Positions 16,382 through 25,515 are shown, counted from the stretch's first letter. The stretch is DNA of 40,956 nt from Terriglobia bacterium (GCA_020072965.1 JAIQFY010000047.1:1-40956); one strand, 5' to 3'. Numbers and translations: made by a program. The notes: generated by a model from the letters alone, not told the origin.

Positions 16382-16941
16382 GATTCGCAGCAAGATCCCC
16401 TTTCCCCTTTTGATAATCGCTTTAAGAATTGGCTGGCATCTCCCACAAGAGAGATCATCAACGGTTGTCGGTACCTGGTCTCAACGGGTTGTTGCTCAAA
16501 TGCGGTTTTTTGGCTCGAGGAATTGCTCAGGGGCCAGAATTCCACAGGCCGATTCCCAAAGAGGCTCCGGAACCCAAAATGGGATCAAAACGGCTTTGTC
16601 CGGGGAAAATCGCCGGATCATGGAGCATCGTTGCCAACGCTAAGGCCACTCGTTGCGGGCCTCGCGCATAGCAAACCAAAATGGCGATGTTCTGAAGGGT
16701 GGGCGTCAGATACTCTTGAATCTTCGCACGCCATAGTCGGCCGCGGTCACCGTCTCCGCCGCCCTCCTTCGGCTCGAAGAAAGGGGAGAAGGACCAGCCG
16801 TATGCCGAGATTTTCCATCCGACCTAATCCTAATTGAAGCTTGGAAGGATTCGACCCGATTCATTTTCACTCTCCTTGGCTTTTCCTTGACATCTTTACG
16901 CGCACAAGGTTAGGATTCGTGTTCTTCAGGCCCTGTTCCCT
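16382..16941. other. Intergenic region before the kinase gene
   Basis: A 560-nt stretch with only short unconvincing frames on either strand. I see no clear terminator, RNA gene or large repeat. No purine-rich ribosome site precedes the kinase ATG at 16942, so that gene may be translated from a near-leaderless or weak start. Confidence 0.5.
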
Positions 16942-19146
16942 ATGCTCGGCGAGACTATATCTCACTATCACATTTTGGAAAGATTGGGTGGCGGTGGCAT
17001 GGGTGTCGTGTATAAGGCCAAAGACACCCGGCTCGACCGCAACATCGCCCTAAAATTTCTGCCGGATGAATACTGTGCGGATCGTCAGGCGGTGGAGCGA
17101 TTCCAGCGTGAGGCCCGCGCGGCCTCAGCCCTGAATCATCCCAACATCTGCACCATTCACGACATTGACGAGTACAATGGGAGGCCTTTCATCGCTATGG
17201 AGTTGTTGGAAGGCCAGACCCTGAAGCATCGAATCGAAGGTCAACCGATCCCGGTCGATGAACTCCTCACCCTGGGGGTCCAGATTGCCGAGGGTCTGGA
17301 GGCCGCGCATGCGAAGGGGATTGTTCATCGCGATATCAAGCCTGCCAACATCTTCATTACTGTACGCGGCCAGACCAAGATCCTGGATTTCGGCTTGGCC
17401 AAGCTGGCCCCGAAGCGGCCGCGACCTCTAGGAGAGGGCGGGAGTTCGATTCTGGCGACCGTGGCCAAGCCCCCGGAGGACCTGACCACCCCGGGCACAG
17501 CGTTGGGCACCGTCGCCTACATGTCTCCCGAGCAAGCGCGCGGCCAGGACGTGGATGCACGCACGGATATTTTTTCTTTTGGCGTCGTGCTCTACGAGAT
17601 GGCGACCGGTCAACCGGCGTTTTCGGGCAACACCTCCGCCGTCATTTTTGACGCCATTCTCAATCGCGCGCCCATTTCATCGGTGCGGTTGAATCCGAGA
17701 TTGCCGGCTGAGTTGGAGCAAGTGATCAATAAAGCGATCGAAAAAAGCCCGCAGGCGCGCTACCAGACGGCGGCCTCTTTGCGGGCAGACCTGCAGCGAT
17801 TGAAGAAGGATTCAGATTCGGGGCGCGCGGCAGTCGCCGGCGTCGCGCCGGCGGAAAAATCGGTGGCCGTCCTCTACTTCGAGAACCTGAGCGGAGCCAA
17901 AGAGGACGAATACTTCCGCGACGGGATGACTGAAGACGTCATCACCGAACTTTCAAAGATCAGGAATCTGCGCATCTTCCCGCGAGCGGCCGTGCTGGCG
18001 TACCGCGACAAACCAGTCACCGGCCCGCATGTGGGCCAGGACTTAAACGCCACTTATGTGCTGGGCGGCTCGTTGCGCCGTGCCGGCAACCGCCTGCGGA
18101 TTACGGCCCAGCTGGTCGAGACTCGATCGGGCCACTCGGCCTGGGCGGAACGTTATGACCGGGAATTGAAAGACGTTTTTGAGGTTCAGGAAGAGATCGC
18201 CCGAAGCATCACCCAGGCTTTGCGCATCACGCTCACGCCGCAGGAAGAGAAGGCCATTGCCCACAAGCCAACCGAGAACACTCAAGCCTACGACTACTTT
18301 CTCCGGGGCCGCAGCCATGCCCGGCGCGAGACCCGTTCAGACATGGAATTTGCAATGCAAATGTACGAACAGGCCATCATGCTCGATCCCGGTTTTGCGC
18401 TGGCACACGCCGGACTCGCCAACGCTTGCGCCACCGTGTATGAATGGCACGAGAAATCTCCCCGTTGGATAGAAAAGGGACTGAGCTCGTGCGAGCAAGC
18501 TTTGAAGTTGGAACCCCAGCTTGCGGAGGCGCTGGTGGCCCGGGCTCGCATCCTTTATGCCCAGAAGAAGTATGACGAAGCCATTCAAGATGCACGGCTG
18601 GCCATCGACCGCAAGGCGGATTGCCCCGGTGCCTACAATGTTCTGGCACGATGTTATTTTACGTCGGACCGCTGGGAGGAAGCCGTCGCCCTGATCGATC
18701 GCGCCGTGGAGGTGAATGGGGATGATTACAATATGTACATCCCCCTGGTTAATTCCCTGGAGAATCTGAAGCAGCCGGATGCGGCGCGGGAGCTGCGTGA
18801 TCGCCACCGGGGCGTCCTCAAGCAGCAACTGGAGCTCGTTCCAGAAGACGTCCGGGCCCGGATCCTGCTCGCTGCCCACCACGCCTCTTTCGGAGACACC
18901 GGGGCGGCGGGGCAGGAGCTTCAAGTCGCCGTGGCGCTTCGTCCCAACGATTCCAACATTCTATATAATGCAGCCTGTGTCTATGGGCTTCTAGGAAGGA
19001 AGAAAGAGGCGTTGGAATCGGTCAAAAAAGCGATAGCAGCCGGCTATCACAATCTGGATTGGATTGCCCGTGACGCTGACCTTGCCTGCCTTCACGAAGA
19101 AGAAGAATTCCGCCACCTGGTTGGGCAGGCCGTGCGCAAGACCTAG
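16942..19146 (+). CDS. Ser/Thr protein kinase with TolB/FlgO-like domain and TPRs
   Basis: Hanks-type kinase of 734 residues. Kinase domain about 8-270: glycine loop [17 protein letters not shown]-binding Lys in IALKFLP (about K38), catalytic [10 protein letters not shown] (about 128-137), DFGLAK (about 149-154) and [13 protein letters not shown]. Residues about 305-440 form a TolB-N/FlgO-like domain ([51 protein letters not shown]), and about 450-730 contain TPR units ([29 protein letters not shown]). There is no transmembrane helix, so it is probably cytosolic. The same architecture also occurs with adenylate-cyclase domains; here it is kinase-linked, common in Acidobacteriota. Substrates are unknown and no phosphatase is adjacent. 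The start is fixed by the conserved [16 protein letters not shown] beginning. Confidence 0.93.
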   Translation: MLGETISHYHILERLGGGGMGVVYKAKDTRLDRNIALKFLPDEYCADRQAVERFQREARAASALNHPNICTIHDIDEYNGRPFIAMELLEGQTLKHRIEGQPIPVDELLTLGVQIAEGLEAAHAKGIVHRDIKPANIFITVRGQTKILDFGLAKLAPKRPRPLGEGGSSILATVAKPPEDLTTPGTALGTVAYMSPEQARGQDVDARTDIFSFGVVLYEMATGQPAFSGNTSAVIFDAILNRAPISSVRLNPRLPAELEQVINKAIEKSPQARYQTAASLRADLQRLKKDSDSGRAAVAGVAPAEKSVAVLYFENLSGAKEDEYFRDGMTEDVITELSKIRNLRIFPRAAVLAYRDKPVTGPHVGQDLNATYVLGGSLRRAGNRLRITAQLVETRSGHSAWAERYDRELKDVFEVQEEIARSITQALRITLTPQEEKAIAHKPTENTQAYDYFLRGRSHARRETRSDMEFAMQMYEQAIMLDPGFALAHAGLANACATVYEWHEKSPRWIEKGLSSCEQALKLEPQLAEALVARARILYAQKKYDEAIQDARLAIDRKADCPGAYNVLARCYFTSDRWEEAVALIDRAVEVNGDDYNMYIPLVNSLENLKQPDAARELRDRHRGVLKQQLELVPEDVRARILLAAHHASFGDTGAAGQELQVAVALRPNDSNILYNAACVYGLLGRKKEALESVKKAIAAGYHNLDWIARDADLACLHEEEEFRHLVGQAVRKT

Positions 19147-19511
19147 CGGCGCCACCCCCTGCACCCCCCCCATTTTCTCCCCTGGGAGGCGCCTCGGGCC
19201 ACCTCAAGTGGGTGGTCAAGGTCGGATTGAACCTCTCTCTTACCCAAACCCCGTAAGCGGTAAGTAATTCCAGATGAGTTTTGGTGTCAGGCTATCACGA
19301 TCCCACAATTAGAATTTTCGGGTCAGATCTTTCCAATTCCTAATACAGGAAGATGGCGGGTGCCGCAGACACGTCTCTGGCGGCCGACTTTTTGCCCGGG
19401 CGGGCGTCTGTTTGCGATTCAGAAGAAATCAATGGTCCTGCCACGCGCGCGGAAAAGCCCCCGCCACAGGAACGTGGCGAGGCTACCAAAGCTGGATCAC
19501 GCAAACGTGTA

Positions 19512-19527
19512 GGGGTCGCATCTCCAC
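19512..19527 (+). repeat. 16-nt direct repeat, copy A
   Basis: GGGGTCGCATCTCCAC occurs here and again exactly at 21628-21643, flanking the alpha/beta hydrolase and small exported protein genes. A related GGGGTCGTATCT lies at 23455. The exact match in two intergenic spots suggests fragments of one dispersed repeat family. Confidence 0.6.
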
Positions 19528-19618
19528 TATCCACTTTTGAGATTCGGTCTAAGGTGTCGCGGGGTGGCGCATACCCCAGATCTATCGGGTTGCGCGGTTT
19601 CCTTGGGAACTGGAAGAA

Positions 19619-19679
19619 GGGGACAGAAACCTCTTTCAAAGCATCTTTCAAGTTTCTATAAGAACAGGTGTCTGTCTCC
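19619..19679. repeat. REP-like imperfect inverted repeat
   Basis: Left arm GGGGACAGAAACCT (19619-19632) and right arm AGGTGTCTGTCTCC (19666-19679) pair at 12 of 14 positions, separated by 33 nt. The sequence type (GGGACAGAxACCT) resembles palindromic ends linked to REP-associated tyrosine transposases in many bacteria; no such transposase gene is in this window. Confidence 0.55.
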
Positions 19680-19765
19680 ATCAGATAGCTTGAGGGAAAC
19701 TGGACCAGGAAGCCTACCCTTTCCTGCAAACCGCATTGACTATACAATCAGGCGTGGAGGTGATC

Positions 19766-20950
19766 ATGCGAGCGAAACGAGTTTCATTCGGGGTGCTCTT
19801 TGCGTCCTTACTTATGCTGAGTTGTGTGGCAACGCCGATGTCGGCGGGGCAACCTGTCAATCTGACTGCGTCCGACGGGACCCTTCTCAAGGCGACCTAT
19901 TTCGCTGCGGCCAAGCTGGGGCCCGGAGTCCTGCTCCTTCATCAATGCAACCAGCAGCGGAAATCTTGGGACGTGCTCGCCGCAAGGCTCGCCGAGGCGG
20001 GAATCAACGTCCTTACCGTCGACTACCGGGGGTTTGGCGAGAGCGGGGGCGCTCCCTTTGACAAGCTGACGCCCCAGGAGCAGAACAAGATCGTTACCGA
20101 CACATGGCCCGGCGATATCGACGTGGCGTTTCAATACCTCGTGTCCCAACCGGGTGTGACTCGCGACGTGGTTGGCGCCGGCGGAGCCAGTTGCGGGGTC
20201 AATAACTCCATCCGGCTGGCCCGGCGGCATCCGGAGGTGAAGTCGCTCGTGCTGCTCTCCGGCGGGACCGATCGCGAGGGGCGACTGTTCCTCGAATCCT
20301 CGAAGAACCTGCCGGTATTCACCTCCGCGGCGGAGGATGACGCGTTTGGCCGTTTGACGGAGATGATGCAGTGGCTGTTCAGCGTGTCCTCCAACCCCGC
20401 CAGCCGGTTCGAGCACTACGCCAAAGGAGGGCACGGCGTGGAAATGTTCGCAGTTCACCCTGAGCTGCTAAGCCGGATCACGGAGTGGTGGGGGGCCACC
20501 CTGATGAAGAGGCCGGTTAGCCCGCCGAAAGCGAATGGATCTCCGCTGGAGCCGCGAGTGCTCAGCACTTTGGAGTTGATTGACCAACCGGGGGGCGCCG
20601 GCAAAGCTGGAAAGACCCTGGCGGAGGCCCGCGTAAGCGATCCGAAGGCCAGCCTGTTCCCCGAATTCATCGTCAATTTACTCGGTTACGAGCATCTCCA
20701 GCGCGCCGACACGAAGGGGGCCGTGGAAATCCTGAAACTGAATGTAACGGCGTATCCCCAGTCCCCCAATGTGTATGACAGCCTTTCGGACGCTTACCTG
20801 GCGGATGGCCAAAAGGATTTGGCGTTGGAGAATGCGAAGAAGGCTTTGGAACTGCTTGCGAAGGACACAATCGACCCGGACCAGCGCCGGAATGCCATTC
20901 GAGACAGCGCGGAACAAAAATTGAAACAACTTGGCCAGACCCGCCCGTAG
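19766..20950 (+). CDS. Exported alpha/beta hydrolase with C-terminal TPR-like repeats
   Basis: 394-residue protein with a signal peptide (about 1-29, MRAKRVSFGVLFASLLMLSC...). An alpha/beta hydrolase domain of the dienelactone-hydrolase-like group follows: GVLLLHQCNQQRKSWD, VDYRGFGESGG, nucleophile motif GASCG (Ser), acid region SAAEDDAFG, and His in KGGHGVEMF. From about residue 300 the C-terminus reads like TPR units (VEILKLNVTAYPQSPNVYDS, LSDAYLADGQKDLALENAKK). The start at 19766 has a near-perfect GGAGGTGATC; ten further upstream codons are open but lack a site. Substrate is unknown. The Cys in the membrane stretch (LMLSC) is not a canonical lipobox. Confidence 0.85.
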   Translation: MRAKRVSFGVLFASLLMLSCVATPMSAGQPVNLTASDGTLLKATYFAAAKLGPGVLLLHQCNQQRKSWDVLAARLAEAGINVLTVDYRGFGESGGAPFDKLTPQEQNKIVTDTWPGDIDVAFQYLVSQPGVTRDVVGAGGASCGVNNSIRLARRHPEVKSLVLLSGGTDREGRLFLESSKNLPVFTSAAEDDAFGRLTEMMQWLFSVSSNPASRFEHYAKGGHGVEMFAVHPELLSRITEWWGATLMKRPVSPPKANGSPLEPRVLSTLELIDQPGGAGKAGKTLAEARVSDPKASLFPEFIVNLLGYEHLQRADTKGAVEILKLNVTAYPQSPNVYDSLSDAYLADGQKDLALENAKKALELLAKDTIDPDQRRNAIRDSAEQKLKQLGQTRP

Positions 20951-21023
20951 ATTGGGTGCGATTCAACGGATGTGGCGATTGCCACTCGACCTGACCCTAC
21001 CTAACTTTTTGGAGGAAAATGTC

Positions 21024-21617
21024 ATGCGTCAAATCAAGGCCTGTCTTTTTGCAGTTCTTGGAAGTTTGCTTCTGGGCGCACCCAGTTTGGCTCAAACGCT
21101 CAGCACTTGCCCGCCGACACCGAAAACGAACCTGGAGAGTCTGGAGGACATCCCGGGAACGGTCATTATCCGGGGCACCACTCCAATCGGAAGCATCTCA
21201 TCCAAAGCGGCGACAGGAACGGGAACCGTGACGGTTCGGTTCAGCGAAGTCGCCGATGCCGGAAGTAACCGCCGGGAGTATGGCATCGCCATCGGCGTTG
21301 CTGAGGGCACTCACCTCCACGAAACGGTCGCGGTCGATTACGAAGAGATCGCATCGCTGCTCAACGCCATCGACTATTTGAACACGCTCGACTGGTCGGC
21401 CACCTCTCTGAAAAGGTTTGACGCCGTTTACACCATGAAGAATTCCTTTCGAATCGCGGCCCTCGCCCGACAACGGTCCAGCCCCATCGAATTTGCCGTC
21501 CGAACTTGCCGCCTGAACGAAACCACCGTCCTGCTCTCGCGGGATCAGTTGGCTCAGCTTCGCGGATTCATCGAACAAGCCAGAACCCAATTGGATATGC
21601 TGCGCGCCGGCAAATAA
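21024..21617 (+). CDS. Exported protein of unknown function
   Basis: 197-residue product with a typical signal peptide (MRQIKACLFAVLGSLLLGAP..., cleavage likely after SLAQ). I do not recognise the mature part. It is rich in beta-type segments (GTGTVTVRFSEVAD, FRIAALARQRSSPIEFAVRT), has two Cys (near the mature N-terminus and in VRTCRLNE) that could pair after export, and ends in a helix with QLAQLRGFIEQARTQLDML. The ATG at 21024 has TTTTTGGAGG upstream. It lies 73 nt after the alpha/beta hydrolase gene and probably shares its transcript. Confidence 0.75.
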   Translation: MRQIKACLFAVLGSLLLGAPSLAQTLSTCPPTPKTNLESLEDIPGTVIIRGTTPIGSISSKAATGTGTVTVRFSEVADAGSNRREYGIAIGVAEGTHLHETVAVDYEEIASLLNAIDYLNTLDWSATSLKRFDAVYTMKNSFRIAALARQRSSPIEFAVRTCRLNETTVLLSRDQLAQLRGFIEQARTQLDMLRAGK

Positions 21618-21627
21618 CCGGCATGTT

Positions 21628-21643
21628 GGGGTCGCATCTCCAC
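21628..21643 (+). repeat. 16-nt direct repeat, copy B
   Basis: Second exact copy of GGGGTCGCATCTCCAC (see 19512-19527), starting 10 nt after the stop codon of the exported unknown protein. The two sequences diverge soon afterwards (CATC versus TATC). Confidence 0.6.
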
Positions 21644-21749
21644 CATCGATTCTGCTTCAAAGCCCTCTCGGCTTGATCTGTGGAAAAAGAAGTCGCCTTC
21701 AATATGCCTACAATGCATTTCCATCATGTCGGGATATATTTGTGATCCC

Positions 21750-21782
21750 CCCCCCATTTCGATTTTTTCAAGAAATGGGGGG
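21750..21782. terminator. Strong hairpin between convergent genes
   Basis: CCCCCCATTTC (21750-21760) and GAAATGGGGGG (21772-21782) form a perfect 11-bp stem with an 11-nt loop GATTTTTTCAA. It lies between the rightward gene ending at 21617 and the leftward gene ending at 21910, a natural place for a bidirectional terminator. A U-run after the stem is missing on both strands, so a REP-like origin is equally possible. Confidence 0.45.
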
Positions 21783-21909
21783 TGAAGCAGAATCGACATT
21801 CGACAATCAGTGGTTTTTGAGACCCATCCCCACCGTTTCTTTCCATCGTTTCATTCTTTTTGCCTGGCGTCATCGGTGAATGATGCCACGCCCCAAGTCC
21901 TCCGATTCT

Positions 21910-23367
21910 TCAAATTTTCTGGAAGATGAACAAATCGCCGGCGACCGGCTGACCCCTCTCAAATCGAAGCGTGACCGAACGGACTCGACGCTCGACCAGC
22001 CCCGTTTCCTCAGCGAGTCGCCGGATATAGGCTTGGGGATGGGCATAACGACCGCTGGGTCGAAGAACGTAATGATGTCCTTTGCATGACTCGACCGAAA
22101 ATGCCAGCAGCCCGCCCCGCCTGAGAGTGTTGAACACGGCGCCGAAAACCTTCACCAGGTCTCCCTGGTAACAAAAGACATCTGCCGCAAAAACCAGATC
22201 AAAGGCTCGCGGTCGAGTGCGCATTCGTTCAGCCAGCTCTCCGACAATCAATTCGTCATAAGTACCAAGGGCACGAGCCTTATTGATCATGCCGGGCGAT
22301 AGGTCAACACCGACCAGATGAGTGCCCAATCGCCTCAACAAATGTGCGGCTAGGCCGGTCCCGCAGCCGGCATCGAGAATTCTGAAAACTTGTGGAGCGG
22401 CCCTTCGGCCGATGGCTGAACTGTCCTTTCTAGACCGCCCTTTGGATGCAATCCTGTCGTTCGCCCGAAGCTGCCTGACGATTCTGCAAAGCACTTCAGG
22501 TACCCTGTACTGAAGTTTCCGGATCAGATGCTTATCGTAGTCGAGCGAGAACTGGTTAAAGAAAGCCCTCAGATAATCTCTCGGCGGCGCTGGCGGGACA
22601 GAGGTGCCTCCGAGCGCGGCGATGAAGTAGTTGAGGGTGGCGTTGCCCGGGTCCATATTGCGGGCTCGCTGATAGGCTTCCAACGCTTTGTCGTGGCGAT
22701 CGAGCGCGATCCAGGTGTGACCAAGGTAAAGGATCGCAAGGGGGTCCGAAGGGCGGAGTTTCACCGCCCGCCGGAACGCCGCAAGTGCTTCATCGCAGGA
22801 ACCGGCACGGAGGCGGATATTGCCAAGCTGAACAAGCGATTCATAATCCCGATTCAGGTTGTGAGCATGAGCGCGAGCTTTCCGGGCCTCCTCCTTTCGA
22901 CCACATGTCTCAAGAGCGACGGCGAGGTTTCCCCAAGCCACGGCCGAATATGGGTTCAGGGTGATGACTTTACTGAACATTTCCGCAGCCTTCTCGAACT
23001 GACAGCGTCTCAGACAGACTATGCCGATGTTGGTGTAAGCATCTTCATTTGTCTCGTCAAGCCGTATGGCTGCTTTCCATGCGGCCATGGCGCCTCGGAG
23101 ACGGTTGTGCTCATAATGGATGAGGCCGAGGTTGTAACGGAAGCCGGCATCCGCCGGGCTTAGCCGAATGGATTGCCTGACCAGTCTGAGCGCCCGCGCG
23201 CTCTGGCCGGTCCTGAAGGCGACGAACCCGAGGAAGTGAAGAGCGCGGGGGTGATGGCGATTCTCTGCCAATGCAGAACGGAATGCGGCCTCGGCTTTAC
23301 GATGCTCCCCTTTGAGGAATAGAGCCAAGCCTTCGCGGAAACACCTTTCGGTGGCGCGTGTGGACAT
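21910..23367 (-). CDS. TPR protein fused to a class I SAM methyltransferase
   Basis: 485-residue protein. Residues about 1-250 are tandem TPR units (AFRSALAENRHHPRALHFLG, AYTNIGIVCLRRCQFEKAAE, AWGNLAVALETCGRKEEARK, ILYLGHTWIALDRHDKALEA). A methyltransferase of the UbiE/Methyltransf_11 type follows, with the SAM-binding motif ILDAGCGTGLAAHLL near residue 330, acidic VGVDLSPGMINKA, and FDLVFAADVFCY. The C-terminal block (GGLLAFSVES, YAHPQAYIRRLAEETGLVE) completes the domain. No signal peptide. TPR-methyltransferase fusions of this kind are widespread; the target is unknown and the neighbours do not reveal it. It converges on the exported unknown gene at 21024. Confidence 0.88.
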   Translation of the reverse strand: MSTRATERCFREGLALFLKGEHRKAEAAFRSALAENRHHPRALHFLGFVAFRTGQSARALRLVRQSIRLSPADAGFRYNLGLIHYEHNRLRGAMAAWKAAIRLDETNEDAYTNIGIVCLRRCQFEKAAEMFSKVITLNPYSAVAWGNLAVALETCGRKEEARKARAHAHNLNRDYESLVQLGNIRLRAGSCDEALAAFRRAVKLRPSDPLAILYLGHTWIALDRHDKALEAYQRARNMDPGNATLNYFIAALGGTSVPPAPPRDYLRAFFNQFSLDYDKHLIRKLQYRVPEVLCRIVRQLRANDRIASKGRSRKDSSAIGRRAAPQVFRILDAGCGTGLAAHLLRRLGTHLVGVDLSPGMINKARALGTYDELIVGELAERMRTRPRAFDLVFAADVFCYQGDLVKVFGAVFNTLRRGGLLAFSVESCKGHHYVLRPSGRYAHPQAYIRRLAEETGLVERRVRSVTLRFERGQPVAGDLFIFQKI

Positions 23368-23451
23368 GCCAACTCTCCACCGCCATCTCTATAGCGCAGT
23401 CCCTGTCGCTTTGTCACCTTGCATCCACACTCATCAGTCGGAGCCGCATTA

Positions 23452-23507
23452 ATTGGGGTCGTATCTTTGCATTCTTCATTTCAATGTGGGGCAGCCTGAC
23501 CCCCAAT
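23452..23507. repeat. REP-like inverted repeat
   Basis: ATTGGGGTC (23452-23460) and GACCCCCAAT (23498-23507) are inverted (one extra C in the right arm) around 37 nt. The arm GGGGTCGTATCT is related to the 16-nt repeats at 19512 and 21628. It lies just downstream of the MoaD-like stop, 20 nt from it. Confidence 0.5.
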
Positions 23508-23526
23508 GCGTGTTGCCTACCAGTGC

Positions 23527-23823
23527 CTAACCGCCGGCAATGGCCCCGATGATCATGAAGGGCTCGGCCCCGGACGCGACCGCGTCGGGGAGCGGCGTGT
23601 CCGGCGGGTCATGAGACAGGTCCTGCTCGCAGGCGAAGAACCGCAAAAACGGCCGGCGCTGTTGCGTCATGTGGTCGCGAATCGTACCGCGCAGCATCGG
23701 ATAGCGAGCCTCGAGCGCGTCGAGAACCGAGCGCGTGGTGACTTGACCCTTGATCTCGAGCTCCACCTCGCTGCTGACGTGGGCCAGGGTCCGAAGATGT
23801 TGCGGGAGGGTGACTCGAATCAT
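23527..23823 (-). CDS. MoaD/ThiS-family ubiquitin-like protein with C-terminal Gly-Gly
   Basis: 98-residue beta-grasp protein of the MoaD/ThiS type ([56 protein letters not shown]). It ends exactly in Gly-Gly, the feature needed for adenylation by an E1-like enzyme in sulfur carriers and in ubiquitin-like modifiers. The frame continues upstream inside the propeller gene, but the ATG at 23823 overlaps that gene's stop as ATGA, so the two are translationally coupled. No MoaE, ThiG, ThiF/MoeB or JAB protease gene is in the window, so a role in molybdopterin or thiazole synthesis is not supported by context. Pairing with the BNR propeller suggests a shared function. Confidence 0.85.
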   Translation of the reverse strand: MIRVTLPQHLRTLAHVSSEVELEIKGQVTTRSVLDALEARYPMLRGTIRDHMTQQRRPFLRFFACEQDLSHDPPDTPLPDAVASGAEPFMIIGAIAGG

Positions 23824-24998
23824 GGCAACGTCTGGACCTCGACAGAAACTACGGCCGGAAGATCCCGGACGATGGGGGCCCAGCTGTCTCCGGCGTCCGC
23901 CGAGGCGTACACCTGTCCGCCCGTGGTGCCGAAATACACGCCGCATTGCTCGAGCGAGTCGACGGCCATCGCGTCGCGCAACACGTTGACGAAGCAATTG
24001 CGTTGCGGCAGACCTTTAGTGAGCGCTTCCCACTCGTTTCCGCCTGTCTGGCTGCGGTAAACGCGCAGCTTCCCATCCAGCGGAAAGTGCTCCGAGTCGC
24101 TCTTGATCGGGACGACGTAAATGGTCTCCGGCTCGTGCGCGTGCACATCGATCACAAATCCAAAGTCGGTCGGGAGGTTCCCACTGACCTCCTGCCACGA
24201 GTCCCCGGCGTTGTCGCTGCGCATAACATCCCAGTGCTTCTGCATGAACAGCACGTTCGGGCGCGACCGGTGCAGTGCAATTCGGTGAACGCAGTGACCG
24301 ACCTCGGCATCCGGATCCGGGATGTATTGGGACTTCAGCCCACGGTTGATCGGCTTCCATGTCTTCCCGGCATCGTCCGTACGGAAGGCGCCCGCCGCCG
24401 AGATGGCGATGTACATCCGCTGCGAATTGCTCGGGTCGAGAAGGATCGTGTGCAGGCACATGCCACCGGCGCCTGGGTGCCAGCCCGGCCCTGATTCGTG
24501 GCCGCGCAAACCCGCGAGTTCCTGCCAGCTCTTTCCGCCGTCGGTGGATCGGAACAAGGCGGCGTCTTCCACTCCGGCGTAGACGGTATCCGGATCCGTC
24601 GTTGAGGGTTCAAGATGCCAGACGCGCTTGAACTCCCAGGGATGGGGCTTACCGTCGTAAAACTGATGCGTGGTGAGGGGTTTGCCGGTTTCTGGCGTTG
24701 TGTCGTAAACGAATTTGTTGCTTTCGCCGGCAGGCATGCCGCCAGGCGCGATCGTGATCCCGCCTCCGGGCGCCTCCCACGTCTTGCCGCCGTCGCTGGA
24801 GCGCTGGATCACCTGACCGAACCATCCGCTGCACTGCGACGCGTACAACCGATTGGGATCAGCGGGTGAACCCTTGACGTGGTAGACCTCCCACCCCGTG
24901 AAGTGCGGACCACTGACCTTCCATCTTTTGCGCTTGCCGTCCGACGTCAGGATAAACGCACCCTTGCGTGTGCCGACCAATACTCTTACCTTGCTCAT
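23820..24998 (-). CDS. BNR/sialidase-like beta-propeller protein
   Basis: 392-residue predicted beta-propeller of the kind annotated as exo-alpha-sialidase or glycosyl hydrolase, but without an evident catalytic set. It begins [20 protein letters not shown] and contains several BNR/Asp-box-like motifs SxDxGxx[51 protein letters not shown]. There is no signal peptide, so it is predicted cytosolic, unusual for a sialidase. The open frame runs upstream, but the ATG at 24998 follows GGAAGGAG and matches the paralogous start at 34527. Its stop overlaps the MoaD-like start. Enzymatic activity is doubtful; a photosystem-assembly-like or scaffold role is possible. Confidence 0.85.
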   Translation of the reverse strand: MSKVRVLVGTRKGAFILTSDGKRKRWKVSGPHFTGWEVYHVKGSPADPNRLYASQCSGWFGQVIQRSSDGGKTWEAPGGGITIAPGGMPAGESNKFVYDTTPETGKPLTTHQFYDGKPHPWEFKRVWHLEPSTTDPDTVYAGVEDAALFRSTDGGKSWQELAGLRGHESGPGWHPGAGGMCLHTILLDPSNSQRMYIAISAAGAFRTDDAGKTWKPINRGLKSQYIPDPDAEVGHCVHRIALHRSRPNVLFMQKHWDVMRSDNAGDSWQEVSGNLPTDFGFVIDVHAHEPETIYVVPIKSDSEHFPLDGKLRVYRSQTGGNEWEALTKGLPQRNCFVNVLRDAMAVDSLEQCGVYFGTTGGQVYASADAGDSWAPIVRDLPAVVSVEVQTLP

Positions 24999-25213
24999 TC
25001 GCACTCCTTCCTTTCTTTTGAGTTTGTCATGAAATCTCCGGCGCCTGAAGAGACCCCGGATTTCGCTTCTACGATCTTGACCCAATCTTTCACGACTCTT
25101 TTAAGCACTCCTCGTCGTCAAAGGGGTTCCTTCCCCCGTGACTACTACACCGCCGCGTTCTTGAAGAAGATAGATTATAGCGACGGATGACAGTATCTCG
25201 CAAGGTGCTACGC

Positions 25214-25333
25214 TTTGGTAGCCGGGATGCTCCGCTCGTTGGAGCATCCCGGAAATCCCGAGGTTGGTATACTCTCCCGGACTAATGCAAAAGCCCGGGA
25301 TTCGCCAGAGACCGGCGAATCCCGGCTACCAAA
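25214..25333. repeat. REPIN-like nested palindromic element, type 1
   Basis: Outer arms TTTGGTAGCCGGGAT (25214-25228) and ATCCCGGCTACCAAA (25319-25333) are perfect 15-bp inverted repeats. Inside lie two hairpins with 7-nt loops: CCGGGATGCTCC / GGAGCATCCCGG (25222-25233, 25241-25252) and CCGGGATTCGCC / GGCGAATCCCGG (25295-25306, 25314-25325). Two REP hairpins in opposite orientation within one larger palindrome is the REPIN architecture, normally mobilised by a RAYT transposase in trans. Confidence 0.8.
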
Positions 25334-25435
25334 AACGCCGCGAATGGCATGACTCGCGCGGCTTTAACAACAGCCATAAGTGAGTTGAAGAAGACACCCT
25401 CCCGTCTCTATCTCCGAAAAGTGCACCCTTTGCCT

Positions 25436-25515
25436 TGGGAGCTGCCCCGATGGGTCGGGGCGGGCCCTTGCGACCGGCAGAGGGAAACCCGCCCCGATGG
25501 ATCGGGGCACTCCCC
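25436..25515. repeat. REPIN-like nested palindromic element, type 2
   Basis: Two near-identical hairpins, GCCCCGA-TGGG-TCGGGGC (25444-25461) and GCCCCGA-TGGA-TCGGGGC (25491-25508), are embedded in outer arms TTGGGAGCTGCCCC and GGGGCACTCCCCAA that are inverted copies apart from one shifted base. The inner spacer also pairs (GCGGGCCC / GGGAAACCCGC, imperfect). The sequence differs from the type 1 element about 100 nt away, so two REP families meet here. Confidence 0.7.

Larger units (their letters stand above)
19147..19765. other. Intergenic region with REP-like sequences
   Basis: A 619-nt stretch with no convincing gene. It holds a small hairpin CGCCAC-6 nt-GTGGCG near 19462, one copy of a 16-nt direct repeat (19512-19527) and a REP-like inverted repeat (19619-19679). 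The hydrolase ribosome site lies at its right end. Confidence 0.5.

Noticed and set aside
23527-23823. Molybdopterin or thiamine sulfur-carrier gene cluster
   Set aside because: The protein fits MoaD/ThiS, but no MoaE, MoaA, ThiG or E1-like gene is in the window, so pathway membership cannot be claimed.
23820-24998. Secreted sialidase
   Set aside because: There are Asp-box motifs, but no signal peptide and no recognisable sialidase Arg triad or catalytic Tyr/Glu set.
25214-25515. CRISPR-like array
   Set aside because: The repeated units are palindromes in inverted pairs with unequal spacing, and no cas gene is near; REPIN structure explains them.
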